Positions 1 through 12,352 of a stretch of DNA of 64,000 nucleotides are shown piece by piece. The notes below the pieces were generated by a model, which saw only the letters and a program-made list of their open reading frames with translations, was not told where the DNA came from and did no database searches. The first letter of the stretch is position 1. Each line of letters opens with the position of its first letter. The position numbers and the translations under genes are program-made. The stretch is from Paralvinella palmiformis (lineage: Eukaryota; Annelida; Polychaeta; Terebellida; Alvinellidae), in the NCBI GenBank assembly GCA_025642065.1, contig JAODUP010000844.1, positions 87,001 to 151,000 of the forward strand, read 5' to 3'.

Positions 1-364
1 TACCAATGATCCATTTTTGCTATTCATATTCCATATTCAGTAACATCACAGTTCACTTTTCGAACTACAGTCACCGAGATCCAAATAAAGACTGATTTAA
101 ATTTTGAAAAGGGTTGCCAGCTCCGAGCTGGGTCAGAGGTTACATGGATTACGAAACAGCCAATGAGAAACATTCAGGACCCACGCCGAATCAGAACAAC
201 AAAGCTATTAGCCAATGACATTCAAATATGGCATCGAGGACTCAACTTTGGTTTAAAATATTTCCAAACCGTTACAACATTTAAAACGTACACAAGTTTG
301 AACGGCAATTAAATGTTTCTCTCTCAAAACACATCAGTGTATAAAACAATGAACATTTACAATC

Positions 365-418
<54 letters not shown>

Positions 419-918
419 TATATTAATATAACAAACTTCATTTATTCAAACTCTGATAACAATAAAATTATAACCTAAGTGTTTGTTACAATTGACTGCA
501 GCTTTAATATAAAGGACTCGCCACAAATACACTTCAGATGGAACCATGTAAAATCCATTATGCCATAAATGTGAAAACAATAACGGAGAACGACTGAAGT
601 TAATCGATGAAATGTCATTCGGGTTAGCTAATACTAGCTGAGAATAGTTGACATTAAGAATTTTGCTAAACTTACAAAAACAAAGCAATATTTAAACAAT
701 TACCAAATGTCAGTCCGGAGTAATTTAGGCAGTTGTGAGTTATTTATACCACCTGGATTATCTTAGCCACTACCCCCTCCTCATAGTGAAATAAATGAGT
801 GTCATTACTTAATTACAATGATAATATAGTGATAATGGTAGCAAAATCTGACATCATTATAAGTAATTTATATCTAAGTCACAACTATAGAAGTAATAAT
901 CATTTAATAACTGTTTTA
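1..918. other. No gene seen; AT-rich non-coding DNA
   Basis: No coding region, RNA gene or recognisable transposon was found. The only clear structure is a (TA)n array near 367-417. The open frame on the minus strand at 446-688 has no family resemblance and lies in AT-rich sequence. Confidence 0.5.
367..417. repeat. (TA)n microsatellite
   Basis: About 25 units of TA, read directly from the sequence. It is the first of more than a dozen long (TA)n arrays in the window. Confidence 0.95.
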
Positions 919-932
919 GGATACTCTTTCGG

Positions 933-1133
933 AGGGACGCCTCTGTGGTCTAACTGGTAGCGTACTGGATCACAAATCACTACCATCTGAGTTCGAATCT
1001 CGGTGTGGGCATATCTGAAGGGCGTTTCATCTTTCACTTCGCTGCATTACTTTTAGAGGTTGCTCGGCCCATTTAGCCTACCTTGTGCACAAAAGTGGCC
1101 GTAAAACATCAATCATCATCATCATCATCATCT
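933..1133 (+). mobile_element. SINE-A copy, full length, with 14-bp target-site duplication
   Basis: A tRNA-like head has an A-box-like stretch (TGGTCTAACTGG) and a B-box-like stretch (GTTCGAATCTC). A conserved body (CATTTAGCCTACC, then GTGCACAAAAGTGGCCGTAA) follows, ending in an (ATC)n tail. The 14-bp sequence GGATACTCTTTCGG occurs immediately before (919-932) and after (1134-1147) and is a perfect target-site duplication. This is the best reference copy of the family in the window and looks recently inserted. Membership in a named SINE family (for example a molluscan V-SINE) was not tested. Confidence 0.93.
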
Positions 1134-1147
1134 GGATACTCTTTCGG

Positions 1148-1901
1148 CATCTAAACAACGTGTGACTTGAACAATATATTTCAGCAACATTTAAACATCA
1201 AACACATCAAACACATTTAAACAATGTGTTACTCGTATTTTGGAGTGATTAATGTCTGTCTCATATTATTGCCACAAAACACAGGGAACAAAATCATATA
1301 CAGACAGACCCGTGGTTTATAAACAGGCTGTCATTAACAGTCTCGAAATTATGATGATGACGATTATCTGATTGGCGTATATGATTACATATACCAGTAT
1401 ACGCCAAACATATCAGGTACACCAGGGAGATGAATACAAAACAGATGGACGTACCTGTGTCACTGACACTCAGTGGGTATCATTTTACTCTGTCTGATAA
1501 TAATCAGAAATATTATGGCCATGTACTAACATTACACAATTAAAGGTTCCAATTAACATAAACCAACTGACGAGACCCCAGGCTACCCGGTATTAAATAC
1601 CCAACTATCACCTGTTATACAAGAAGCTGTGTGTGAGCTACTTGTCTTGATCATGTAATGTGGCTTCCTATTACATGCCACTAGCTAATGATATAGGCTA
1701 TATATATATGTCTAGGAACAGGAACTGCCACCTCTAGAATAAGCGACGGCAATTGTTCTACAATTAATGACATTCTGTCATCCTTCACCAGCATCTGCAC
1801 TGCATCGTGATATTTCAATGGCCTTAATAGGTTAATAGTTGCACGTGTCCCTTAATATTCTCAAAACATGGAGCAACTGCCCCTGACCATCCCTTAACAC
1901 A

Positions 1902-1975
<74 letters not shown>

Positions 1976-2795
1976 GAGAGAGACACTGACAGACAACTGA
2001 ATTGAAATGAATGAAATCACATATGTTAATTTATTTAGTACACGATCACTATAAATCATTTCTGTTTTATATTGAATGTTTATGATTTATCTTCTGTCAG
2101 ACAATTAATCAAAGTATTCTGTCACCTGAGTGTTTTATATATTCATTACACACCCGAACCAGAATGTGTGTGTGTGTGTGTATCTATAAGTGTGTGCATT
2201 ACTTTAGTGTGTTTCCATCACAGACGTTAAATGTGATCACTGCAAACACCAAACCGAAAACAGTTTGCCCCAGTGACATCTCCAAGGCACACCTTCCCCC
2301 CTCCCCCGGTATAGAGAGCCCTTAGTCATAGAATACCTGATATTAATATAGGCAATTACTTGTTAGGCAAAAATTATGAACACTGACTATTAGCTATCTA
2401 AATCACACCTGGTGGACATATCCGTCATTACCAGCTCTCAATCAATACAGTTAGTGAGGTTATGGCATTTAACTATACAGCAGGCTGTGTCATTCATCAC
2501 GGCAGCAATATCAAATACTTATATGCCAGTGTGCACGCACAAACACACACACGCACATACAAGTCCCAAGCGTGACCAGTGGCGTCGATACTTTAACTCA
2601 AATCAACTCAATATATGTACACATGCGTATACGGCGCGTAAGTGAATGCGATGTGCTCACGCGCATCCATGTGCACCCAGATACACCCACATACTTATTG
2701 TTGTGAATAACGCATGAAAACGCCCAGGAACCCATGTCGTCAAACACATCTCACACATACAAACGATCTAATTACAGCTACATCTAACCGCCAGT
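1148..2795. other. No gene seen; simple repeats only
   Basis: Apart from the compound CA/GA array near 1897-1983 and a short (TG)n run near 2165-2182, nothing is recognisable. The short minus-strand frame at 1832-2059 is translated microsatellite. Confidence 0.5.
1897..1983. repeat. Compound (CA)n(GA)n microsatellite
   Basis: A (CA)n run passes directly into a long, almost pure (GA)n run. The GA part is a homopurine tract of about 60 bases on the plus strand. Confidence 0.95.
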
Positions 2796-3060
2796 CAGAG
2801 TTTCCATTAACAGATTATCTCTTCACACACAAGTGAAGAGGTCCTGGGTTCAAGACCAATTTCTGTTGTTAGACCTTAGTCGAAAATTCTCTCCGAGCCT
2901 CGACCTGTCTCCTCGAGATCCGATACTCAACTAGGGCTGAGTGGAATGAGTCCACTCAATCATTTGATGAGTAGCCGAACGAAGTGTTTGGCTGACGTTT
3001 GAGAAAACTGCTCCGCACACAACAGCCTCTACCAGAAAGTTGACGTCTAATTTCTTACAA
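2796..3060 (+). mobile_element. Possible tRNA-derived SINE of a third type, degenerate
   Basis: The stretch GTCCTGGGTTCAAGACC near 2840-2856 resembles a tRNA T-arm with a B box, and it is followed by about 200 bases of G+C-richer unique-looking body. No target duplication was found and no second copy is obvious here, so this is a weak call. Confidence 0.3.
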
Positions 3061-4959
3061 CGGATGGATAGAATACCTTAGAGCATCTCTCATTTGTTGT
3101 CACATAAATGCTGCATAGCTATTTGTAAATAACAAATTTCAGTATAACCTAATACAATAACTGTGCTGTAATCCTATCTAACACATCTGGATTGAATTTG
3201 AGAATTCATTCATCCTAAAAAGACAAAACGTTCTCAAATGGATTTAAGACCATCATAGATTATTTAATAAACCGATGGCACACAGACAAAAAATATGTTG
3301 CAGCCATTGTACCACACTGACTGTTAGATATACACTCTTAATAATATGTCACTCACAGAGAGACAATGAAAATTGCCCTTTAAATCGATGACAAACGCCA
3401 TTTTTGTCTCTTGTGTATCAAATCGGACTTAAGGATGTTATCAGTGGATGCGGGAATACTATCACCAAAACGTTTATCCTTGACGACAACACAGTATCTG
3501 TCTGTTAAAAGAAGTTTATGCTATTACTGGCAGGATAAATGAAATGAATGAGACACTCTGAGATGATTCAATTCTGGATCCCTTATTTCAACCAATGTGT
3601 GACTCCTTAAATCAGAGTTGACGAGGAGGACTCTGAGGTATACCAGAGTAGCTGTACTAGATAATAAAGAGATACATTCCTGAATAACAACTGGAGTGTA
3701 TTAAAATATATATTTTCAATTATGAGTGATGGTCGTATTGGTTGTCTGATGACCAGTTATGATATCATAACATTGTCATTATCATAATACGTGACTTAAT
3801 AATGGTTTGATCTAACACTTATAAGTAACAGTTTTCATATTTATCAATGAACGTGCTACTATATATATCCGTATGAACTCCTGTGCGATTAAAAATTATT
3901 CCAAAATCTCAGATCATCTGGTCATCTTTGTATTGTAATCGTGTATTTAACATGACATTCTCCACTTTGTACTGTTATAGGTTTATTTCAGTAATCCCAA
4001 TATTGTTGAACATAAATAAATGACTGGCAAAGATTAAAAGCGTATATCATTTCCTAAAAAGTATAAATCTGTTATAAAAACAGACTTTTAAAGGTTGCTC
4101 TCTTTCTGTTTGGGTGTGTGTGTGTGCGCGTGTGCATGTCTCACATAAATAATATTGATCTTTTATCATTATAATTGCACTTTACGTATGTCACATTAGG
4201 AGTTCACAATACAGCACCATTATAATTTTAAAGATGGCAGATAACATTTTTTATTATTTTTGAACTTGAGCCTTGCATGTGGAAAGCTCAGATTTTGTAG
4301 TAAATATTTAGACTTGTGGAAATCATGGTTTCATTTTGTAGGAATGATGGAAAATCTCCATAAGATTGAGCACACATCTAATTAAATCCTCAATAATTAA
4401 ATTCCAATACATCAGTGCTGTTTCCTTCATATTTTTATAAATCCAGTGACCATTTTTTTTCACACCAAAACGTTAAGACATTTTATCCTATACATTTTGA
4501 CATATATGATCATTTAATATTTACTCTACGGTCAGACTCTTCTCGGCCGTGGTTTTCTACTTTCCAGTCTTTATTCTCACTCTCTTTTTCCAAATACTCT
4601 TCATAGCGGCATCCGTAAAAATCTTACACCAATATATCAAAATAATGCAAACGTGTCGACATCAAATAGCACTCACTGAATCGCATCATACAATTTTATG
4701 CCAGAATAAAAATGGCATCACTACAGTCTAAAATTGGAGTCATATATTGAGAGACTTTGTGGAATTCCAATAATATCACACGTAAAATGATGACATCACA
4801 TAAAATTCAGATCAATGAAATGAAAACTTAAGGGTACACTTTGGTATTTTAACGATAAATAATACAAGAGAATAATACAAATTTAAGGTGATATCAGCAC
4901 AACTTTGGATTTGACAAAAATATATAACAAATTAAAATCTGTGCTAATATTGTCTATCA

Positions 4960-4998
<39 letters not shown>

Positions 4999-7900
4999 TA
5001 CTACTACTACTACTACGACTACTTCTAATAACAGTAAATATAAAGTGGTACATAAATATTCTCACGTTACATAGGACCTTTGTGTCATTCCAGCCAAATG
5101 AGGTTTGACGTACGTCCAATTCCTGTATCTAACTTTCCATGTTATAAGTCAGTAGGGGGTTTGATATGCTACCGATCAAAATATTGTATTTTTACTCTAG
5201 TTAAATATCACGAAGCACTATATTTATGGTCCAGTTTAGATTTATGGCACTTCATCACAAAGCGTCATAATTCAGATATGATATTGGAAAATGGCGTCTG
5301 AATACAAATCCACAGAGTTTACCGCATACTGGATTATCATATAGAGGAATCGCTGTGGACTACTGTGTCATTATAGCTGCCAGCTTAGAAACAGTATACG
5401 ACCCGGTCACATCACAGGGACACCAGATAAAATTGGTGGACCTCAGTCCCCAAGGTAACACAACCTGACTATCATGTGGTTAGCCTGGTGTGACCTGTAC
5501 TTAAGAACTAATTATAAAACACAGTATTACTGTGTATGGAGTGTGGATTAAGACAGTGGAACAGAGAATCTCGAAACGGTGAATTAAAACTCTGGATGAT
5601 TCATCAGGGGACTGTAACCAGAGAGGCCACTTTTCATGCTGAGACATGTGTAATATCTCACCAGAAAATAAGGGAGAGATAATGTATTTGTTTGTGTGTG
5701 TGTGTGTCCATCCTCCCTGGCAGTGGCTAAATTGGGTGACACCTGGATCCCGGGGATGCATCTAAATACATCTTCACAAATAGTGAAGCCTGAAGAGTGA
5801 TATCAAAAGTTTAAATTCTTACAGTATTTGTTCTAATGTCTCATATTACACCATCAAGAACACTAAAACCTAAAAACAATAAACAGGACAAATCAAAATT
5901 TAAACCCTTCCACTTTCCAGTGCATACTATTTTAAGAGTGAAAATAGTTAACGTCGCTAATCAGTGATATTACTAACAACACATGGGTGTCAGATATTCC
6001 ATATTCTAACACTTTTGTATTGTGGTTTTGAATGTATCTTCATCTGATCTAATGTCTTATCACGAGTCAAGTGACTTGGCATCGGGAGGGACCACAGTCC
6101 ATCCATAACAGCACATTTCTAACAGGTAACACCACTGTTGTAAATCGGGAATGATGTCCATAAATTGCCGAGAATATCACGAACAGGGCAGATATGTTTC
6201 TACATGTTCAGTGTTGCCAGGTAACAGCTGATATAAGTTTTAAGTGCTATACTGACAGCTGAATGATGCCAAGCAATCGCCAGCTGAAGAAAGAAGCACC
6301 CTTCCAAAGACGACTGAAACAAGTAAAAAGTTGCTGACATTTTATGTTATCTCTCATAAAACGTTGTAGCAGCACGTTTATATGTTGTGTTTTGTACAAA
6401 GATGGACATGATAATTCTGTCCAGTATACCCGACAAGATGCACTGAAAATCACAGAATGACACAGATAGGGAAATTAATAAAAGAGACATTGGTGTTATC
6501 TCAAAGCACCATTCCACACCTAATTGTTCAATCCCCCAACACTACCAGCTCCCACACTCTTTTACCCATTCTTTCACCCCTCCTCTCCCTCATACACACA
6601 CACACACACACACACACGATATAGTTATATTGTATAACAGCCTCTCTCTCGCGCGCGCGCCAACATACGCAGAGAGAGATATATTCTTGTTTCCACCTCT
6701 GTGTAACAAATGTTACTGCCAACAGAACCCAAACCAGACAAAGGAAGATGATGCCTTGTTGTCATCCAGCTGTTGTAGTTGGTAAAAAAAAACAGCCATC
6801 GTAGCTCGCCATCAGATCCGACATGCTACAAGCATAGAGAAATGTCCGTTGGTTGTTCATTAAGTGCTGCCCATGACTGGCGTCTGAAGCTAATAACAGG
6901 CAGTAAACACTAACTGGTACACAGGACCTATCGGTACTATTATGTTTGGTATAAAATCTCAGGTTCTGTGACATTTAGAACGTATTATGCCTGTGACCTG
7001 TAAACAAGAGGTCACGTGTTTAATCACCATATCATGCGACATTTGTATATCACAGACCAGAACACGTGTACGAAAGAAGCCAAGTAAAACAGCATCCAGT
7101 TTAATCTGAAGTTTATAATATACTTCACTGCAAACTGTTTTACTGCCACTTCAGCGTACACAGGCGAGCATCTTACAAGGGTAATGAGGTGACCTGAAAG
7201 CTGAAAAACCCTTCCGATATATCCCAATCGACCCTTGAACCCATGCGGTAATAGTCTGTGTCAAAACGCACTACCTACTAACAGACAGGTCGTGGAGAAG
7301 CATGTTTATGTATGCATACATGTGTGTGTGGCTATGTTTGTGCGCGTGCATGAAATTTTGTATTTACGCACGATCGCGTATGCAAGTCCATGTATTTCTT
7401 TCCAAACTCACGTCCTTGACAATCCAATTAATATATTATATTCTAAGAGCACTCGGACAATAACTTCTCTTATTATATTTGGTCAGGGTAATGTCCGTGT
7501 CTTTCTTCTGGTCTCTAGGTATATTAGTCTATTCAACTCACCAATCTTACGGTTATCCATCAAAACACAAATAATAACGCGTAAAGAAACGACTGATGCA
7601 TACGTCAATCACTCACTCCTACCAGAACGGACCTGGACTACAAGAATACCAACGTCAACAGTGACTAACAATGACACAATACTGAGTCAGACAGATGATA
7701 AGAGCTGACGAGGAGCTTGTCTAGAAGATGGGAGAAGTGTCTCTTCCGATCCATTGGGTCTATTGCGTTAATGGGTTTACTTTATAGACAGACCACTGGT
7801 GATAGAGAACGAGAGGGGGGGGGAGGTAGGAGAGAAATGTGAGAGATTGAGAGAGATTGACACACACGCAAATACAGAATGAGTGTGCGCGCGCGTGAAC

Positions 7901-8140
7901 ACTGCCAGCACGTGTCACAAGACAAAACAGTAAATAGTAGACAGTTTTAAGTGTTAGCTGAAAAAAGCCTTTTACAATTGAACTTAAATTATGCATATAG
8001 CCATTTTGGTTGTTTACAAACATTTGTGGGTTAGACAATCTGATAATTCATTGGCTCAAATCGACTAACTTTCTGCTGTTGTGTTGTGTGCTCACTAATT
8101 GGTTGACCATGCCAGATTTGTAATTAATAATAATAATAAT
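3061..8140. other. No gene seen; AT-rich with simple repeats
   Basis: Five kilobases without a supportable gene. It holds an (ATT)n/(ACT)n array (4961-5024), short (TG)n runs near 4112, 5693 and 7320, and CG/CA runs near 6649 and 7885. A tRNA-like B-box fragment lies near 7005-7022 (AGGTCACGTGTTTAATCACC). The 157-codon plus-strand frame at 7235-7708 includes a (TG)n run, has no recognisable domain and is probably chance. Confidence 0.5.
4961..5024. repeat. (ATT)n/(ACT)n microsatellite
   Basis: Trinucleotide array ATT repeated about 13 times, grading into ACT units. It reads as poly-Leu on one strand and poly-Asn/Ser on the other, which explains the two low-complexity frames that cover it. 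Confidence 0.95.
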
Positions 8141-8142
8141 AA

Positions 8143-8480
8143 TTACAAAACTTCTATAATAATAATAATGTATATTTCTAAAACGCCAAAACCAGGTAAC
8201 CATGTTCTGAGGCGCTGTACAATAAAGAAAGAGATGTTTAACAAAATCACTAAATATAATGAGTACACTAACAATTAAAATATTGTTTGAATAAGGAATG
8301 TTTTAACATTTACTGACTTAGAATTTCTAACATGACTAGGCAACTTATTCCACAATGTTGGAGTTTGTATTTAGGTACGGCAAGGATCAGTTCACCAGAT
8401 GATCTTAGTGTTCGAGTGTTAGCCTTCTCATGAAGAAGTTCTGTCAAATATACTGGGTTTTAAAAATCAGGTAAGGGGAG
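8143..8480 (-). mobile_element. L2/CR1-like LINE, 3' end (C-terminus of ORF2 plus 3' UTR)
   Basis: On the minus strand the sequence encodes LTELLHEKANTRTLRSS, then LAVPKYKL and, after a frame slip, PTLWNKLPSHVRNSKSVN. This is the conserved C-terminal end of CR1/L2-type reverse transcriptase polyproteins (LWN-LP--IR-A-S--FK-LKTHLF). It is followed by a 3' UTR ending in a TTATTATTATT tail at about 8146. The same layout recurs at 24434-24925. It is a 5'-truncated, inactive copy. Confidence 0.75.
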
Positions 8481-9716
8481 TGTCACCTTTTTAGATTTGT
8501 AGCTCTAAATTACACACACACACAATACACACACACACAGAACAGAATCTGAAACATTTTCAGATGACCCAAGGTGACTCTAATCAACAAAAACACCCAG
8601 TTTACCACATTAACATTCTTTCTATTCAAGTCTCTTCCCCCGCAAACAAAATATAATTTCCCACCAAAGACGTTTTCCAGCAACTTCATCTCGCTAGCAA
8701 CACAAACTATTTATCGCATAAATTAAATTCTGACGCAGACCTTAATTAGGTCAGTTCAGTAAAGGGCCTCGTAAAGGAAAACGGCATTCGCTTTATGAAG
8801 TAAAACAGCTGAATAATAAAATAATTGCTAATAAATTGTACCAGGAGGAGGAGATGAACAAAGTCTACCCTAAAAAAAAAACATCCTCCGACCTGAGTAA
8901 TCACTTTATATGAAACTAAATCTAGAGGGATATTACACAAATGCCATATTCACCCACCTGTGTAATCCATTTTAGGCTGTTTCAGAAATTATATTTGCAG
9001 TTCCAGGAATAACATTTCTCTAGACAGTGTTATACGGCCTAATGGCGTCATGTTATATATCACATGACGTAAACATAAATCTTTTATAGCCGTCTCCTGC
9101 GGATCACAATTTGCTGTTATTTGCCTCATTCATCCAGTTTTAGTCTCGTTGTTCCTCTAATAAAAATCTCCTTCTGCACACATTACAGTAGAGTATATCA
9201 TTGTATATTAATGATTGATTGAAATTGTCTGTCTGCTAAAATAAAACTTAGAAATGTATTAATTAGTGGTTGTAGGTTACTTACTGGGTTAACGGTATTG
9301 GATTATTTATGGTGCAAGATATCCAACCATTTCCACCGAGATTATAAGCATCCCTCTTAATTGCAGCTCCAATAAATGTTTATTGCAGTTCTGCCATGAG
9401 GAGCTATTCTCCACAGATGTCATTTACTGATTTAGACTGATGCAAATCAACAAACCGGGTACGCATTAATGTCATTAAGTAGATATAACACAGGGTGACT
9501 GAAGCCTGCTGCAACAATCACAAAATGGTACAGCATCATGACAGTTGTTCACATTGATAAATGGTATACACAACTGAATGGTCAGTACGGCGTAGTTGTT
9601 CGTATTATGGTATTTTAAGCCAAGGGGCTAACTTTATTATCCCAAATTTCTACACGTGTGTAGCATTACTAAGTGGGATATTATTTGGAATTTGGGTAAG
9701 TACTACTTACGTCAAA
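8481..9716. other. No gene seen
   Basis: AT-rich sequence with a short (CA)n run near 8513-8540. Nothing else was recognised. Confidence 0.5.
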
Positions 9717-10495
9717 AGAGCACTAAACGGGTTGGGTTAACACGTTCGGGTTAACCCAACCTGGACCCGTGGGTCGGGTTGGGTGGGTTGAACTTTTTCT
9801 TCTGGTCACGGGTTGGGTTTGGGTTTAAGTCTTGTGGATTGGGTTCTGGTTGTTGTCTTGTGGGTTGGGTTAGGGTTGTTGTCTTGTGGGTTGGCTTGTG
9901 TATGGGTTGCTTGAAAAATATGGATTTTATTTATTTTAAATCCAAAATATATGCTCAGCCGCCTCCCGTTATTCATCCACCGCCAATACTTACGCAATAC
10001 GAATAACATACATTGCCATATAAATGGAGAGCTCCTGAGGCCTATCAACAGGATGTAGTAAAATACTGTTCTTGTGTACTACAGTGGTGGAAAGAACACA
10101 CAACCAAATATTGGTCACTCTCATGTATTGCAAGGAACGTCCCCTGCGTCATGCCCGCAAGAGCTGCTAGTGAGCAAAACTTCAACCTGGCTGGCCATGT
10201 TGTAGCTGCTAGGAGATCCACTTTGAAATCGTCTAGAATTATTCATGATTAGTACAATTCATCATACTAAATAGTCACTATAGGATACTGCAGGATTTTA
10301 TTATAAAGATGTGAGTAAGTTACAATGGTTTTTCAATAAATTATCTTAATAACGGGAATTTTGTATGTTCCATGTTCTTGTCGGTTGGGGACGGGTTACA
10401 TTCTTGTGGGTTTGGCATGGGTTCAGTATCATTTAAAATATGGATTCGGGTTGAGATTTGTACGTTTGGGGTGGGTGTGAGTTGAGTAGTTGCGG
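9717..10495 (+). mobile_element. hAT-type DNA transposon relic, internally deleted
   Basis: The element carries the C-terminal part of a hAT transposase (10019-10252) between two zones rich in GGGTTGGG/GGGTTCGGGT motifs (9730-9905 and 10383-10470). Such G-rich subterminal repeats are common in hAT elements. The right end read inward is AGAGCCGCAACTACTC and the left end is AGAGCACTAAAC, a loose terminal inverted repeat of the hAT kind (AGRGC start). No clear 8-bp target duplication was found, so the exact ends are inferred. Confidence 0.65.
10019..10252 (+). pseudogene. hAT transposase C-terminal dimerisation domain (hATC), fragment
   Basis: The frame contains LQWWKEHTTKYWSLSCIARN, then a PARAASEQNFNLAGHVV segment and a final ARRSTLKSSRI. 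This matches the order of conserved blocks in the hATC dimerisation region of hAT transposases (WW, L-A-R, P-AS-E--FS-AG, RR--L). The catalytic DDE core and the BED zinc finger are absent, so the fragment cannot be active alone. It ends at a natural stop (TAG). Confidence 0.8.
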
Positions 10496-10805
10496 CTCTA
10501 GCACGTACTGAACATCATCTAGATCACTTTCTCCCGGATTGACAAGATGATCGCTCTGAACAGGCTATATGTGCATTGAAACATGATATTAACCTGGAGC
10601 AGATCAGAACTCCTAGCACTTAGACCAATAAAAACTGATGTTACTTAACTATATAGCTCTGTAGGCGTAGCATTAGAGCTGGCAGAAGGGCAATTGAGGG
10701 TAATACCTTGTGTTATGAGAAGAGGCTACAACAAAGCGGTCAGTGGTGAAAAAGGTCATCACAGGGGGCACGGAATGTCTGAAGTCACTAAACAATTGAC
10801 TTTTT

Positions 10806-11748
10806 TTGTCCGAACTACAGTCGCTCAGTGAAGAACAAGTCATTGTCAATTGCTGATTTTGTGACTTCTCATAACATCAATATTCTGGCTATGATGGAAA
10901 CTTAGATCAGTAATTCTATCAATGTCCAAATGTGGTCTGAGCTCAGGTACCTTCTAGTTATGATAGTATGCAAGTGACACAATAACATATTAGCACCATG
11001 GCGGTTTTGTTCAAAGAAAGATTAGGTACGACGGTGATTCATCCTCTAAGGTGGAGAAATTTACACATTTTGAACATATAAATGTTCAGTGAATGCTGAT
11101 AACATCCTGATGAAGATTGCGTATGATATATTGTCAATGAACATTTTGTTCAGTATCGTGTCGAGTATCAGTATACAAGTTACACAGATCGCTACACAAT
11201 CCTAAAACGAATCGCGTAAAATCGCAAACCAATATCTGGCATTGTATTTAGTTCAGAGATGTTTTTGTCTACACGCACGTTTTGTGTGAGGATTCTAAAT
11301 TGCTTTAAAAATTGCTACACAAACTATGCAATTGTAATCAATTTCCTAATTGATTAGCACTTGTTGCTAAAAATATTTTTAAACAAAATATTCCCTGATT
11401 TTCCACCAACTTCTAGTGAGAACTCATACGATAGCCATGTTCTTTAATGAGTAGTCAACCTACCTGAATCGACTAACACTGTACATCCATACTTCAGGAA
11501 GTCATTATTACTGGGGATATAAACTTCCAGTTTGATGAGCCTGCAAACATCAAATTTGTTTTCGATTTTCAGGGCAACTTGGTGTTCTTGGTCTTGTACA
11601 GTATGTGACTGGAGTGACCCAATATCCATGGCCGTATACTAGATGTGATTATCAGCTCCATAACATCCAGGGAACTGCTTTAATTGTCAATCCCTGTCTG
11701 TACAATACCAAAGGTAATCAGTGAGGTGATCATTTTGCCATTCATCTC
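10806..11748 (+). pseudogene. LINE endonuclease domain remnant (first part of ORF2)
   Basis: Legible blocks are SVKNKSLSIADFVTSHNINI followed by LAMMET (family: N-RS--NK---I-DF-----IDILAITET), then FTHFEHINV. Further on come ITGDINFQFDEPANIKF (family: GDFN-H-D--N), LVQYVTGVTQ (family: L-Q-VTGPTH) and DHFAIHL (family: SDHFAI). These are the apurinic-endonuclease motifs of CR1/L2 LINEs. Stops and frame changes separate them, so no product is made. The last block is cut by the antisense insertion at 11749. Confidence 0.78.
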
Positions 11749-12340
11749 TTGTCTTGTTGAAGTTTGGGGTAGAAACCCCTGGCTGTCGCCTATTGGGCAC
11801 AGCCACCTGGTGTTGACTTCTGTTATTGTGACGATTGGCGAACTATGAGTTGTTTAATATGGTGGAAGCTCAGTTTACTATAGAAGTCAATTTCGGAGGA
11901 GAAAAAACCTTACCAGTTGCCTGGTTGACTAAAACCTCCTCCTACTATAATGTCGCGGCCGGGAACCTTCGGCCTCCCGAACAGCACGGACTATGGGTAC
12001 GGGGGCCCAAGCTCTCATCCACTAGTCCATAGGGGCGGTCTGATCTGTCCTTGGTATATGTAGGGATCTTTCTGGAGAAGTGGAGTTATGATGTCTGGTA
12101 GGAATGTTGATTTCCTTATGAGCAATGCTGCTAGGTGGCGGTCTGGAAGTTTGTGGTCTTCCGGGCGGAGATGACCTTTAAGTAATCTTCGGTGCTTCGG
12201 GTAGGCTGGGCAGTTAAGCAGATAATGTACCGGATCGTACAGTTGTTGACAGTGCCGGCATAGTGTTTGGGGTGACGGGCCGGTGAAGTTTCTTGTGTAA
12301 GCCCAGAAACGCAGTCTTCTGAGCTGGATGTCGGCCAATC
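11749..12340 (-). mobile_element. Antisense 5'-truncated LINE insertion with 12-bp target duplication
   Basis: The 592-bp insert is bounded by GCCATTCATCTC at 11737-11748 and again at 12341-12352. Removing it rejoins the host LINE reading frame across DHFAIHL and TLDCAYKQQ. The insert is read on the minus strand: an open frame of about 108 codons, then about 265 bases of 3' UTR. A 5'-truncated copy with a long target duplication is the usual product of target-primed reverse transcription. Confidence 0.88.
12015..12340 (-). pseudogene. C-terminal end of a non-LTR retrotransposon polyprotein (zinc-knuckle type)
   Basis: The frame starts at the insertion junction and runs to a natural stop. It includes IQLRRLRFWAYTRN and a C-x2-C-x7-H-x4-C motif (LCRHCQQLYDPVHYLLNC). 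Such a cysteine/histidine cluster follows the reverse transcriptase or RNase H in I/Jockey-like LINEs. The clade is not certain. There is no internal stop, so this insert is younger than its host LINE, which is full of stops. It lacks the catalytic domains because of 5' truncation. Confidence 0.65.
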
Positions 12341-12352
12341 GCCATTCATCTC

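Noticed and set aside
6528..6722. Open frame over CA and GC arrays
   Set aside because: Low-complexity translation of microsatellites; the same holds for frames at 1832, 4883, 14740, 42160, 46080, 57068, 62374 and 62829.
7235..7708. 157-codon plus-strand open frame
   Set aside because: Crosses a TG-rich stretch, has no domain or splice support, and composition resembles non-coding surroundings.
9730..9905. Telomere-like GGGTTGGG repeats
   Set aside because: Units are irregular and flank a hAT transposase fragment on both sides, so subterminal transposon repeats explain them better.
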